Assembly (NCBI GenBank): GCA_016220085.1
Contig: JACRIN010000023.1
Coordinates: forward strand, 1-64,000
DNA: 64,000 nucleotides
DNA from: Planctomycetota bacterium
Lineage (GTDB): Bacteria > Planctomycetota > UBA1135 > GCA-002686595
Direction of reading: 5' to 3'
In this document: piece by piece, positions 45,558 to 54,711 of the stretch
Layout of the letters: each line of letters begins with the position of its first letter
Position numbering within the stretch: the stretch's first letter is position 1
Translations under genes and position numbers: made by a program
Notes under the pieces: model-generated
The model's input: only the letters and a program-made list of their open reading frames with translations
What the model was told of the DNA's origin: nothing
Database searches by the model: none

Positions 45558-45830
45558 GCGCGTTCCCTCGGCTCGCGCGCGAGCCGCCGGCCGGCCCAGC
45601 GAGCGTCTGCGCGTCGCGCCAACGTTCTCCACGCCACTCGTCACGTCTGTCGTCACGTCTGTCGTCGCGTCATCTCGGCGCGTCGCTCGGCGCGATTCCT
45701 CGTTGGGTCGCCTCGCCGTGGTGCCTCTTCGCGCTACCGCGGCGCTTTGCCGCGCCGAAGCGCACGGTCCGGCGGCCGCGCACGTGGGCGTCGCCGATGG
45801 GATGCGGGCTCGGACGCAGCTCCGCGCCGT
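45558..45830. other. Intergenic sequence with short repeats
   Basis: Between the msrBA hairpin and the end of the next gene I see no credible coding region. A 12-bp unit CGTCACGTCTGT is repeated in tandem at about 45639-45662. The rest is GC-rich low-complexity sequence. Confidence 0.5.
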
Positions 45831-46283
45831 TCAATCGCCGAACCGCGAGCGGCGCCGCGCGAGAGCCGCGGGCAACCCAGCGAACACGACGAGCAGCGCG
45901 AGGTACGCGCCGCCGGACGCGGGATCGCGCGAGGCGACGTACTCCGCGATGCTGCGGCCGCTGGTCGCGAGCACGACGCCGAGTTCCGCGGCGACGAGAC
46001 ACGCGAGCGCGAGCAGCCCGACCGCGAGCGCGCGCCCGCGCTCGTCGCTCAGGCGAAAGCGCCGCACCGTCGCGCGCGCGCCGAGCACGCTCGCGATCGC
46101 CATCAGCGGAAGCTCGAGGAGCTCGGCCCACCGTTCGCCGAGCCGCGGCACGATCCACGTCACGCGCACGGCGCCGAGCACGAATCCGGTTGCGAACACC
46201 ACGCCGAAGTAGAAGGTCGCCGCGACGAACACGTTCGCGCGTCGCACGCGCTCGACGACCGGTCGCGGACTCGGCGTGCTCAT
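45831..46283 (-). CDS. Four-helix integral membrane protein of unknown function
   Basis: The 150-residue protein from ATG 46283 has about four hydrophobic helices: ATFYFGVVFATGFVLGAV, LLELPLMAIASVLGARAT, LAVGLLALACLVAAELGVVL and GAYLALLVVFAGLPAALA. There is a short charged N-terminus and tail. No catalytic or binding motif is seen. Similar small DUF-type membrane proteins are common in Proteobacteria and Planctomycetota, but I do not recognise the family. It stands alone on the minus strand. Confidence 0.65.
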   Translation of the reverse strand: MSTPSPRPVVERVRRANVFVAATFYFGVVFATGFVLGAVRVTWIVPRLGERWAELLELPLMAIASVLGARATVRRFRLSDERGRALAVGLLALACLVAAELGVVLATSGRSIAEYVASRDPASGGAYLALLVVFAGLPAALARRRSRFGD

Positions 46284-46398
46284 TCGAAGCTCCCGCGCGA
46301 TCGTAGCCGAGCTCCACGCGCGATGCGGCTCGGCCGGTCGGCGTACAACGGGTTCTCGGGCGGCGCTCACCCGGCGCTCACCGGGCGCAAGCGCCGCG

Positions 46399-47811
46399 TC
46401 AACGCTGCAGTTCGTCGAACGGGTCGCCGAGCACGTCGGCGAGCCGCTGCTCGGTCTCGTCGCGCATGCGCGCGCTCTCGAGCAGCAGGTGCGTGACCGA
46501 GAGCCCGCGCTCGTGCGCCGGCTCGTCGCGCTCGACGTCGAAGCGATACCACGCGTCGCGCAGGTCGTACGCGGAGTGGAACACGCGCTGCGCTTGGAAC
46601 TGGATCGCGCTTTCGAGCGTCGCGCGCTCGATCAACCCCGCCTCGACGAGCGCGTCGCCGAGCCGACGCTTGGGCGCGGGCATGCGCTCGACGAAAGCGT
46701 TCAGCGCTTCCTCGGTCAAAGCGCCGTGATCGACCAGGATGCGGCCGAGCAGGAGCCGGTGCTCCGTGGACGTCGCCTGCGCCGACACGACGGTGCCGCG
46801 CAGGAGTCGGATGCGAAACGCGTCGTGGTCGTTCCACACGGTGAACATGCCGCTCTTGTGAAGGTTCGCGAGCAGCCCGAGCACCTCCGGCACCGCGAGC
46901 ACCGACGAATGTCCGCACAACGCGGGCGCGGCGGCGGCGACCGGAGCGGCTTCCGCGACTGCATCGAAGTCGGCTGCTGAGGGCACGCCGGCGAAGGTGT
47001 CGACGGGCGCGCCGGTCGAAGTGTCGGCGGGCGCGCCGTGGGGCGCGGATCCTGGCGCGTTCGACGGCTCCGCGTCGACCAGCAACGTCGCTTCGGCCTG
47101 CCCGCCGAAGATGTCGTCCTCGATCAGGAGCTTCTTCGCCGCCCGCAGCGCGCGCGAAGCGAAACTCCAACGGCCAGCGCCGCGCGCGTCCTGCGTCGGT
47201 CCCGCGAGCTCGACCGGCGCGGGTGCATCGGCGGCGAAACCGGAAGCGTTCGAATCGCTCGGCGCCATGGACGTGCTCGTCGCGTTCGACACGCTCGGGC
47301 TGCTCGAGGTGCTCGTCGCGTCCGACGTGCTCGATGCGCTCGTCGCGTTCCACTCGTTTGGCGCGTACAAATGGCTCGGGTCGTCCGAGGTGTTCGACGC
47401 GTCCGAGGTGATCGCGCCGTTCGCCGGCATTGCTGCGTTCGGCGACACGGTGTCGGCCGCGGGGGAACCCAGCTCGGCGCCGTGCGTGCGGTTCGAATCG
47501 TTGGTCGCGATCAGCGCGCCCGACGACCGCTCGGCCACGCCGGTCGGCATGCCGAGCAACGTCTGCGACTCGCCTGAGTTCGTCGATGACGCGGCGTGGT
47601 CGCTCGGCAGCGCAGCGAGCGGCGCGCCGCCGAGTTCGGGCTCGCGCGTGTGCGTCGCCTCGGGCTCGCGCGACGGCGTCGACGCCGGCTCTCGCGCCTG
47701 CGTCGCAACTGGGTCCGAAGCGGAAGCGTCCACGGACGCGGCGACGTGGTCGGGGTTTTCGGGGGGACGCTGCACTCGCTGCTTCCGTCTCTTGTTGCGC
47801 TTCCTGGACAC
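46399..47811 (-). CDS. DUF4388 (PATAN-like) protein with long disordered N-terminus
   Basis: I choose the GTG at 47811, giving 470 residues beginning VSRKRNKRRKQRVQ. No ATG is available, and a diverged paralogue at 55959 has the same GTG context. Residues about 20-230 are low-complexity Ser/Ala/Thr with repeated SNATSTS and REPE stretches. The C-terminal 200 residues are the DUF4388/PATAN-type domain (SSVLAVPEVLGLLANLHKSG, FRIRLLRGTVVSAQATS, LLLGRILVDHGALTEEALNA). Such domains are linked to response-regulator output and Type IV pili or gliding control. A role in signalling is inferred. Confidence 0.7.
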   Translation of the reverse strand: MSRKRNKRRKQRVQRPPENPDHVAASVDASASDPVATQAREPASTPSREPEATHTREPELGGAPLAALPSDHAASSTNSGESQTLLGMPTGVAERSSGALIATNDSNRTHGAELGSPAADTVSPNAAMPANGAITSDASNTSDDPSHLYAPNEWNATSASSTSDATSTSSSPSVSNATSTSMAPSDSNASGFAADAPAPVELAGPTQDARGAGRWSFASRALRAAKKLLIEDDIFGGQAEATLLVDAEPSNAPGSAPHGAPADTSTGAPVDTFAGVPSAADFDAVAEAAPVAAAAPALCGHSSVLAVPEVLGLLANLHKSGMFTVWNDHDAFRIRLLRGTVVSAQATSTEHRLLLGRILVDHGALTEEALNAFVERMPAPKRRLGDALVEAGLIERATLESAIQFQAQRVFHSAYDLRDAWYRFDVERDEPAHERGLSVTHLLLESARMRDETEQRLADVLGDPFDELQR

Positions 47812-47970
47812 GATGGAAGAAACGGCCCTATCGACCGCGGCTTCGCGGAATCCTGAGCGCACGACACGCCCTTTCGGCACGCCCGAGCCTCTGCTCGGCC
47901 CGACGCCGCCCCGCGCGGAGGCCTGCGGGCGCGCTCGCGAGCTCCTGACCGACTCGCGCAGAGGTGCGTC

Positions 47971-48070
47971 GGGCCGACGCGTGCGGCCGCGGGCCGGGCC
48001 AACTCGCGCCGCCACGCGCCGGGCCGACTCGCGCGGCCGCGGGCCGGGCCAACTCAGGCGGCCGCGCTCC
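47971..48070. repeat. Two tandem 50-bp GC-rich repeats
   Basis: GGGCCGAC(G/T)CG(T/C)GCGGCCGC followed by GGGCCGGGCCAACTC and 15 more bases forms a 50-bp unit present twice (47971-48020 and 48021-48070). The units lie in the 349-bp gap between the divergent DUF4388 gene and the next plus-strand gene. No gene is visible in that gap. Confidence 0.75.
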
Positions 48071-48163
48071 GGGCTCGCTCGCCCCGCCGTCCGGACGACC
48101 GGCGCGCGCCGTGGCGCGGACGATTCGAGCCGACCCCGACCGACGGCCGATACTCGACGGGTC

Positions 48164-48823
48164 ATGCTGGAGCACTCCACGCGCAGGCTGTCCGAATCCG
48201 AACGTCGCGTGCTGCGGGCGACGCTCGCTGCGCGACGCAAGCAGCTCTCGAGCGCGCTCCTGCGCAGCCTCGGCGCGACGGGCATCCTCTGCGGGGGACT
48301 CTGTGTGTTGACGTCGTGGGCGTCGGGCGTGCGCGCGCCGATCGTGGTGCTCGCTTGGGCCGCGATCGCGGTCGTGATCGCCGCATGGTCGAACGTCAGC
48401 ACGCGCCGCGAGCTCGGGACGACGATCCGAGCGCTCGAGGACGTGCTCGCCCGCGACGAAACGCGCGTCGTCCACATCCGCGCGTCGGCGGTCGTCGAGC
48501 TCGCCGAAGTCGACGACGAAGGCGCGTGCTTCGCGTTCCAAGTCGACGAGCGTCGGATCGTGTTCGTCTGCGGCCGAGGATTCCACGCGTCGGCGAAGTT
48601 CCCGAACGACGACTTCTCGCTGGTCGAGGTTCGCGATGCACGTGGCGCACTGGTCGAGTCGCTGATCGCGAAGCACGGCGCGAAGACGCCGCCCGCACGG
48701 ACGATCCCCGCGCGCACCAAACGCTCGCTGGTCGTGCCCGAGCACCTCGCAACCGTCGAGGGTCGCGTCGAGGAGCTCGAAAGCCTGCTCGCAGCTCCCG
48801 GCTCGTCGCGCAGCGCCGCGTAG
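48164..48823 (+). CDS. Two-helix membrane protein of unknown function
   Basis: The 219-residue protein has a charged N-terminus, two adjacent helices (LGATGILCGGLCVLTSWAS and IVVLAWAAIAVVIAAWS) and a soluble C-terminal domain of about 140 residues. Phrases in that domain such as VVELAEVDDEGACFAFQVDE and RRIVFVCGRGF suggest a mixed alpha/beta fold. No known family is recognised. It resembles TM-anchored YcxB-like or DUF-type proteins only in outline. A stem-loop follows the stop. Confidence 0.6.
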   Translation: MLEHSTRRLSESERRVLRATLAARRKQLSSALLRSLGATGILCGGLCVLTSWASGVRAPIVVLAWAAIAVVIAAWSNVSTRRELGTTIRALEDVLARDETRVVHIRASAVVELAEVDDEGACFAFQVDERRIVFVCGRGFHASAKFPNDDFSLVEVRDARGALVESLIAKHGAKTPPARTIPARTKRSLVVPEHLATVEGRVEELESLLAAPGSSRSAA

Positions 48824-48840
48824 CACCCTCGAACGTCGCG

Positions 48841-48869
48841 CGCGGCAAGTCGAGCGCAAGCTCGCCGCG
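48841..48869 (+). terminator. Possible stem-loop after the two-helix protein gene
   Basis: CGCGGC and GCCGCG bracket an inner GAGC/GCTC hairpin. The pairing is imperfect and there is no U-tract, so the assignment is weak. Confidence 0.3.
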
Positions 48870-48980
48870 AACGTCGGCGGTGAGGCCCTCGTCGGGCGCC
48901 GAGTCGTCGCGACTTGTCCTGCGTGTGCCGTTGGGCTGGGAGAGCGAATGTTCAGCGCCGCCTGAAGCGTGCGCCGGACC

Positions 48981-49249
48981 TCACCCGCGTGGCAGCGGCT
49001 CGCCGCGCACGAGCGAGTCAAGGCGCTCCGAGTCGAAGTCGACCTGCCGGGCCAAACGAGCGTGCCCCACTCGGGCTCGATGCTCACCCGCGCGAAGACC
49101 GCCGGATCCGCGAGCGGCGCGAACACGCCGTCGAAGCTCGACACACGCCCGAAGTCGACCTCGCCGTCGACGCCGTCATCGGATCGCACCCAGAGGCGAT
49201 GCCCACCGAGCGCACGGACGTCGACCACATCGACCAACATGGCGCTCAT
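48981..49249 (-). pseudogene. DUF2442 gene broken by a frameshift
   Basis: The start MSAMLVDVVDVRALGGHRLW, then FDGVFAPLADPAVFARVSIE and WGTLVWPG, match DUF2442. At WPG (about 49048) the frame fails. One base shifted, the expected ending QVDFDSERLDSLVRGEPLP is found, with a TGA at 48981-48983. One missing base in TGGCCCGGCAGG explains it. The ATG overlaps the DUF4160-like gene's terminal TGA, so the two were once coupled, as is usual for this pair. Confidence 0.75.
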
Positions 49250-49530
49250 TCCAACGGAGCGATCGGAGCGAGGGGCGCACCCGATCGCGCCCGATGCCAG
49301 TCAGCCTGGAGATCGCCTTGATGAAGCGATGCTCATTCCCCCACCAACCCGAGCACTCTCGGCGGCAGTTTCCCCTCGAGCAGCCTCAGCGGCGACATGC
49401 CGACCGTCGCGCGTGAAGCCGCGTACCGGACATGGAAGTGCGGCGGTGTCTGATCGTTGGATTGCATCGCGATTCGTATTTCGAAGCAGCGGCAGAGCGC
49501 GGAGCTCGCCCCGGCGATCGTGCTCGCGAC
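49246..49530 (-). pseudogene. DUF4160 gene with an in-frame TGA
   Basis: The minus-strand frame reads FEIRIAMQSNDQTPPHFHVR, then LRLLEGKLPPRVLGLVGE. An in-frame TGA stands where DUF4160 proteins have a conserved Trp (VEWA), and the frame then continues ASLHQGDLQADWHRARSG to the terminal TGA at 49246-49248. A single TGG-to-TGA change explains it. No ATG/GTG start is clear at the 5' end. With the broken DUF2442 gene it forms a dead two-gene unit of the type often linked to toxin-antitoxin-like pairs. Confidence 0.7.
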
Positions 49531-49587
49531 TGAGCGCCGTGTCGATTCGCGCGCGGACCCTATCGTGCCGGCTATGAGTCGCTTCGG

Positions 49588-52125
49588 TCACCGGGTGCCG
49601 AGCACGAGCACGTCGAGGTCGCCGATAGCGTGTCGGCCCGGTTCGAGGTCCGATCGCTCCAACACGACGGTGGCGCGTCCATGCAGACTCACGAGCGCGC
49701 GCCCCGACGTGAATCCGCCAAGTTCGAGACTCGCCCCGATGTCGGCGCCCTCGAACTCGATGCTGGCGTTGCCTGCGAGTCCCGAACCGAGGGTCACGCG
49801 ACCGCCGCGACGAAGCACGAGTCGGCCCGAGAGTGCGCCGGATGCGGAAAGCAGCACGGCCTTCTCGCAGAGCACGTCGCCGCGCACGTCGCCCGCGACC
49901 TCGATCACGCTCTCCGCGCGAAAACGGAGCTCGCCCTCCAAGCTGCCGCTCGCGCTCACGAGCACCGACGGACGAAGAAACGCGTGCGACGAGGACGCGG
50001 TGGAACCACGCTCGAACAGCATCAGGACGGGCTCGCGCTCGATCACCGCCACCACGGGCGCGAGCGAGTAGCGCGTGGCGTTATTGCGAGGATCGATCAC
50101 GGCGAAAGCACTTCCCGGATCGGCCGAACGCCACACCGACGACGCCGGATCGGGATCGGTCTCCAACAAATGCTCGAGCTCAGCACCAATCTCCGGTCGG
50201 AACAGCTCAGCGCCATCGCGACGAAGTCGCCCTAGCGCCTGGTCCAGCAACGCGCGAACGGCCGGCACGTGCGCAGCGTCCAAGTCGGCCGCCGTTTGTC
50301 GCGCGCGAACTTCGTCAGACGCGATCGGCATCTCGCCGAACGCCGTACGGCTGAAGAGAACGCCGTCGAACAAACGTCCGAGACTCACGACCGAACCGCG
50401 CTCACCGAAGATGTGGCCCGGCCGCAGCGCCGAGCCGAACGCCGGCTGCGACCTCAAATCGACGAAACCCGAAAGTGCCCCGATCTGCGCTAGCTCTGCT
50501 TCCAGGCTCGCCGATTCGTTGCTCGGCAGGGTCTGTGGATTCGCAACACTGCCGAACGTCCCGCGCACCGCGGTGGTGCCCACGACGTAGCACGCGTCCT
50601 TCATCCTCGAGCGCACCAGTTGCGCGAACGGACGCATCCGATCCAGTCTCCCGGGTAGCCCCTTGGGCGTCTCGAGGTAGCGGACTCCCTGCGCATCGGC
50701 GAGCCCGTGGAACCCGCCTGTCCAGACGATCACTTTGCGACCCGGATAGGCCCGTTCGCAGTACCACGCGAGCGTGTCGGCCATGAACTGATCGCGCGGA
50801 TTGGTGAAGGAGCCGTCGAGCATCGTCGCGACCGCGGCGGGTCCCGACATGTTTGCGGCCCATGCTTCGAACGCTCGCGCGGCAAGGAGGACGCGCTCCA
50901 GGAACTCGGCAGAGTGCCCCGAGTCTGCGCGGGATGCAGTCTCATCAGTCCTTTCGCGCGCGAGCTCGGCCAGGAACTCGATCGCGGCGCGATCTCCGTC
51001 TCGGCGTCCCGGCTTCATGGCATACGTGCCCTCGTCGAAATCGCGGACGAGCTCGTCGATCGTCCTCACCGCCGCTGCGACCTCCGCATCGTCCACGCCG
51101 GTACCCGCGAGTTCCGTGCGCAGGTACTCGCCGAGGTCCGCCGAGAACGGCGCTTCCGGATTCGTGTCGGACGTCTGCAGCTCGGCCGGGCGGAACTTGC
51201 AGTCCAATCCGACCATGACGAGCGGTCTCGACGTCGACTGCGTCCGTAAGACGTACTCGAACAACGGATGCATGTACGGAGTCCCGCCCCACATGGGCTC
51301 CAGGCCGGGCGGTGCGCCGACATCGGCCGCTCGACCGAGCGTGGGCAGGCGCGCTTGAAGTGCGGCGCACGCCAAAATCGAAGACTCCCAAGCGATCACG
51401 TCGAACCCGAGCGACTCGTGAAGGAAGCGCACCACCCTCGACTTCGCCGCGTACGCGGATCCGTCGCGGTGTGTCTCGCCGAGGATGACGACGTTTACTC
51501 CATCGAGAATGGGTGCCAGCGCGGCGAGGTCCGCGGTGCTCTCGCATCGAGGATCGTTGTGCTCGAACTCGATGACCTCGAGCGGCTCCGTGTTCGCAAC
51601 GGCGGGAGGACCGCATTGAACCGTGCCTACACTCGAAAAGAGCATGACGGCCGCAGTAGCACGCGATTCCGCGGCTCCCCCAACGTGCCGCACCCCCCTG
51701 CGTTCCCAAGCCATCCATGCCAGCAGCAGCGAGCCCCACCCGAGCAGTTGAGGACCGCCGGGCCATCCGATGCGTGCGACCGGACCGGCGCCGAGGAGCA
51801 GGTACTCCATCCAACCTCCCGGCGTACACGCACTGAGCACCGCGACGCCGCAGTTCCACACCACGAGGATCCATGACGCGAGAACGAAGCGGATCCGGAG
51901 CGCTAAGCCGACCGCGAGCAGCAGTTCCAGAGCGCCCAGACCGAGCGACAGCGAGTCGAGACGTGTAGTGGCGCCACCAGCGCTCCCCCACAGCGCAAGC
52001 GCGGTCGCCGAAGGTGCCGTTGCGGCGATGCGCGCGACCCCGCTGAGTCCCAACAGGAGCGTGAGCAACAGGCGGGGCCAAGCCGCCCACCGCGACCTCG
52101 ACGTTTCGCGCACTCGACGGTTCAT
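49588..52125 (-). CDS. DoxX/MauE-like membrane domain fused to erythromycin-esterase-like and beta-helix domains
   Basis: The 845-residue protein starts at ATG 52125, overlapping the metallophosphatase-cytochrome stop (ATGA). Residues 1 to about 165 form four helices with a conserved Cys (VLSACTPGGWMEYLLLG), like DoxX/MauE. The middle (about 190-640) matches erythromycin esterase/ChaN-type enzymes: NVVILGETHRDGS, FDVIAWESS, AYPGRKVIVWTGGFHG, with the catalytic Glu, His, Glu and His present. The last 180 residues have short hydrophobic repeats (FRAESVIEVAGDVRGDVLC, LLSASGALSGRLVLRRGGRV) like a bactofilin-type beta-helix. The combination is unusual; I infer a surface or periplasmic enzyme of unknown substrate. 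Confidence 0.75.
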   Translation of the reverse strand: MNRRVRETSRSRWAAWPRLLLTLLLGLSGVARIAATAPSATALALWGSAGGATTRLDSLSLGLGALELLLAVGLALRIRFVLASWILVVWNCGVAVLSACTPGGWMEYLLLGAGPVARIGWPGGPQLLGWGSLLLAWMAWERRGVRHVGGAAESRATAAVMLFSSVGTVQCGPPAVANTEPLEVIEFEHNDPRCESTADLAALAPILDGVNVVILGETHRDGSAYAAKSRVVRFLHESLGFDVIAWESSILACAALQARLPTLGRAADVGAPPGLEPMWGGTPYMHPLFEYVLRTQSTSRPLVMVGLDCKFRPAELQTSDTNPEAPFSADLGEYLRTELAGTGVDDAEVAAAVRTIDELVRDFDEGTYAMKPGRRDGDRAAIEFLAELARERTDETASRADSGHSAEFLERVLLAARAFEAWAANMSGPAAVATMLDGSFTNPRDQFMADTLAWYCERAYPGRKVIVWTGGFHGLADAQGVRYLETPKGLPGRLDRMRPFAQLVRSRMKDACYVVGTTAVRGTFGSVANPQTLPSNESASLEAELAQIGALSGFVDLRSQPAFGSALRPGHIFGERGSVVSLGRLFDGVLFSRTAFGEMPIASDEVRARQTAADLDAAHVPAVRALLDQALGRLRRDGAELFRPEIGAELEHLLETDPDPASSVWRSADPGSAFAVIDPRNNATRYSLAPVVAVIEREPVLMLFERGSTASSSHAFLRPSVLVSASGSLEGELRFRAESVIEVAGDVRGDVLCEKAVLLSASGALSGRLVLRRGGRVTLGSGLAGNASIEFEGADIGASLELGGFTSGRALVSLHGRATVVLERSDLEPGRHAIGDLDVLVLGTR

Positions 52126-54623
52126 CGCCCGACCCCCGTGCTCGAGTGATCGATCCTGCTGCGATATGCCTGCGGGGCCGACAAGAGGAAGTTCGAATGC
52201 GCTTCCGTGTGACACGCGGCGCAGAGATCGTTGCTCGGAGTCCTTCGGATCGCATCGGCTACGCCCGCGATGTGCTCCGATCCGGGCCCGTGGCACACCT
52301 CGCAACCGACGTTGCGCAGTTCGGCGCGCGGTGCGTCGAACTCGTAGCCGCTCTCCAGGCCGTAGCCCACGACGTGACACGCGACGCAGTTCCTGATCCG
52401 TTGCCGCTGCACGCGCTCGAGCGTCAGCATCGCGCTCGCGTGGGGTGTGGTCAGCCACTGCGCGAACTCGGCGTCGTGGCACGAGCCACACACCTCGCTG
52501 CCGACGTACGTCCGGCTCGGCGCCAGGTTCGTTTCGGCGAACGCGAGCTCGACCGCCGGTTGCTCCCGTTCCAGCACTTGCTGGATCCTCCCCTTGAACG
52601 TCGTGAGGACGTCCGGGTCGACTTCGCGGTCGGCCAAGCGCTCGCTCTTGGTGACGACCTCGGTGCTTCGAGGATCGTGGGATGCTGTGACCAGGTGGTA
52701 GGCGGCGCCCGAGGAGAACACGACCGCTGTCGCGGCGACGTGCCCGTCGACCTGCTGTCGTTCGATCAGTCCGTTCGCGAGCCGCGGAACCATCAGTTCG
52801 CGCGAGATCGCGAGGATTGGGCGAGCTGTCGCCTGCGCGAGGCGCTGGAGATCGACCGGCACCAGGTCGCCAGCGAGTACGATGTCCATCTCGGCTGGAG
52901 CCGTCGCGATGGCCGTGAGAATCGGCGCGATGGGATCGAGGAAGCCGTACACCGCTTCTGCCGGCTCCCGCACGAACGGCACGGAATGGCGGAGCTGAAT
53001 CCGAGCCACGCCGATCACGCGCGCCGCGGGCAGTCCGCCCTCGGCCGGCACGTCGACGAACGGAGGGAAGACCAACCCACCGGAGTTTCGATCGATGACG
53101 TTGCAGCAAATGACCGGCAGCGAATCGAGTTGGTGGAGCTCGATGCCCCGCGTGGCGAGCGCGGCGAACTCGAGCACCGCCGGTACGAACGCAGTGAGGT
53201 GCATGTCGCGCATTCCGTCGAGGATCAACCCGTTTGCGCCGGATACGTGCGACGACCGATCGGGGGTCGAGAGCTCGTTGCCGAGCAGTATGCGACGCGT
53301 CCCGACCTCCGGAGGTCGACTCCAACGAGCTACGAGATCGATGAATCCCCCGCCCTCGGTGGACTTGCAACCACAGGTCTCCAGATAGCCTCCGTGCTCG
53401 CCGACGAACTCCCAGTGCGTACGATTCGCGTGCAGCTCTTTTTGCGTCCGGATTGGATCGATGCACGAGTTGGCAGCGATGGTCTGCAACGCCGCACGCT
53501 TGACTTCGTCGAGGTCCAGCAGCGAAGCGAGTTCCGCGTCCGTCGGTGAACTCATCAGCCACGAACCGAGGACCGCACGCAGCTCGCTCCCCTGCGCGGC
53601 GGCGGTCAGCCGCGCCTCCAGCCTCGAGAACGGTTGTGCTCCAACGAGTGCGATCAACCGCGCGGCGTCGAGATCGTCGACAAGGAGTCCGGTCGCGTAG
53701 CGGTCCCATTCCACGGTTCTCGCTGCGCGATGAGCCTGTCGCTCGAGCGCGTCCTCCAACACCCACGGCGTGCGGCCCCGGAGCGTCCGCGTGGCGAGAT
53801 CCGCCCACGCGACGGCGGCGACGGTCACGCTCGGAACCTGAAGCCTGTCTCCGCGCGCCAGGACACCACGCGCCACGAGTCTTCCGAGCTGCGCGAGCGA
53901 CGTGACGCTTCCCGGCGGGAGCGGTCCGATCCAGACGTTCGCAAACGGTCCTTCGTAGTCGCCGTCGGCCAGATCGAGATCATCCCAGTTGGAGACGATG
54001 AGCTGCGGCGGCAACGTCTCGCGTATCGAGCTGCGAGCATGCGCCGGGAAGAGCCCGAGGAGTTCCTCCACCTCCGACGCCAGCCGAATGGCGAGTTCCT
54101 CGTCCTGCGGGGCGATCGCCACGATGACCGGTGGAGTCGCCGCGGCTCCGATGATGCGGTGCACCGCACCCGACACGGCCAGCATCCCGGCGGGTGCGTG
54201 CCAGGGCACTTCCAGCGTGCGCTCGCCGTCCGAGAGGACCGTGCTCAACGTCGTGCTCCGCCGTAGTTCCGCGGGCGCTACTCGGTGGGGCTCGAACAGC
54301 ACGGCGTTGCGCACCGCGCTTGCACCCACGGACTTGAGTGAACTCACGGCCGCAAAAGCCCTAACGGACTCTTCGCGCAAGCCGATCGCACCGTCCGGGA
54401 GCAACATCACTTGCTCGGCGGGCGCTTTCGAGAAGACTCCGTGAACGCCACCTGGAATGCTCCAGAGCGAGTTCTCGCCGTCCGTACTGTGCAGGTCGAA
54501 GCGCAGTTGGTGCTTCTCGGCCGCGATGACGACGACCGCGGGATCGCGTGTCGCCTCGAGCAGAAGTCCGACGGGCAAGGCAACCATCCCGAGCAAGGTG
54601 AGAAGCGGCAGTGAGATGCGCAT
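52122..54623 (-). CDS. Tetrahaem c554-type cytochrome fused to metallophosphatase-like domain
   Basis: The 833-residue protein starts at ATG 54623 with a signal segment (LLTLLGMVALPVGLLLEAT). The first 370 residues are an unrecognised domain, perhaps a peptidase/anti-sigma-like region. Residues about 390-680 resemble the calcineurin-like 5'-nucleotidase part of SoxB/multihaem metallophosphatases (GGYLETCGCKSTEGGGFIDL, PAEMDIVLAGDLVPVDL). The C-terminal 120 residues carry four haem sites: CGSCHDAEFAQW, CVACH, CEVCHGPGSEH and CAACH. Such fusions occur in Planctomycetota and relatives; their substrate is unknown. The gene overlaps the following DoxX/esterase gene. Confidence 0.78.
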   Translation of the reverse strand: MRISLPLLTLLGMVALPVGLLLEATRDPAVVVIAAEKHQLRFDLHSTDGENSLWSIPGGVHGVFSKAPAEQVMLLPDGAIGLREESVRAFAAVSSLKSVGASAVRNAVLFEPHRVAPAELRRSTTLSTVLSDGERTLEVPWHAPAGMLAVSGAVHRIIGAAATPPVIVAIAPQDEELAIRLASEVEELLGLFPAHARSSIRETLPPQLIVSNWDDLDLADGDYEGPFANVWIGPLPPGSVTSLAQLGRLVARGVLARGDRLQVPSVTVAAVAWADLATRTLRGRTPWVLEDALERQAHRAARTVEWDRYATGLLVDDLDAARLIALVGAQPFSRLEARLTAAAQGSELRAVLGSWLMSSPTDAELASLLDLDEVKRAALQTIAANSCIDPIRTQKELHANRTHWEFVGEHGGYLETCGCKSTEGGGFIDLVARWSRPPEVGTRRILLGNELSTPDRSSHVSGANGLILDGMRDMHLTAFVPAVLEFAALATRGIELHQLDSLPVICCNVIDRNSGGLVFPPFVDVPAEGGLPAARVIGVARIQLRHSVPFVREPAEAVYGFLDPIAPILTAIATAPAEMDIVLAGDLVPVDLQRLAQATARPILAISRELMVPRLANGLIERQQVDGHVAATAVVFSSGAAYHLVTASHDPRSTEVVTKSERLADREVDPDVLTTFKGRIQQVLEREQPAVELAFAETNLAPSRTYVGSEVCGSCHDAEFAQWLTTPHASAMLTLERVQRQRIRNCVACHVVGYGLESGYEFDAPRAELRNVGCEVCHGPGSEHIAGVADAIRRTPSNDLCAACHTEAHSNFLLSAPQAYRSRIDHSSTGVGR

Positions 54624-54711
54624 GGGAGCCGACGTGTTGCGATCGATGGGCGAGAAGTACGTGGGCCGCCGACGCGACGGTCGAGTGCCGTCGTGTCGGC
54701 GGCGATTCACA

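Noticed and set aside
49360-49372. TGA read as tryptophan (alternative code) in the DUF4160 gene
   Set aside because: Many healthy genes in the window end at TGA, often in ATGA overlaps, so the standard code is in use and this is a nonsense mutation.
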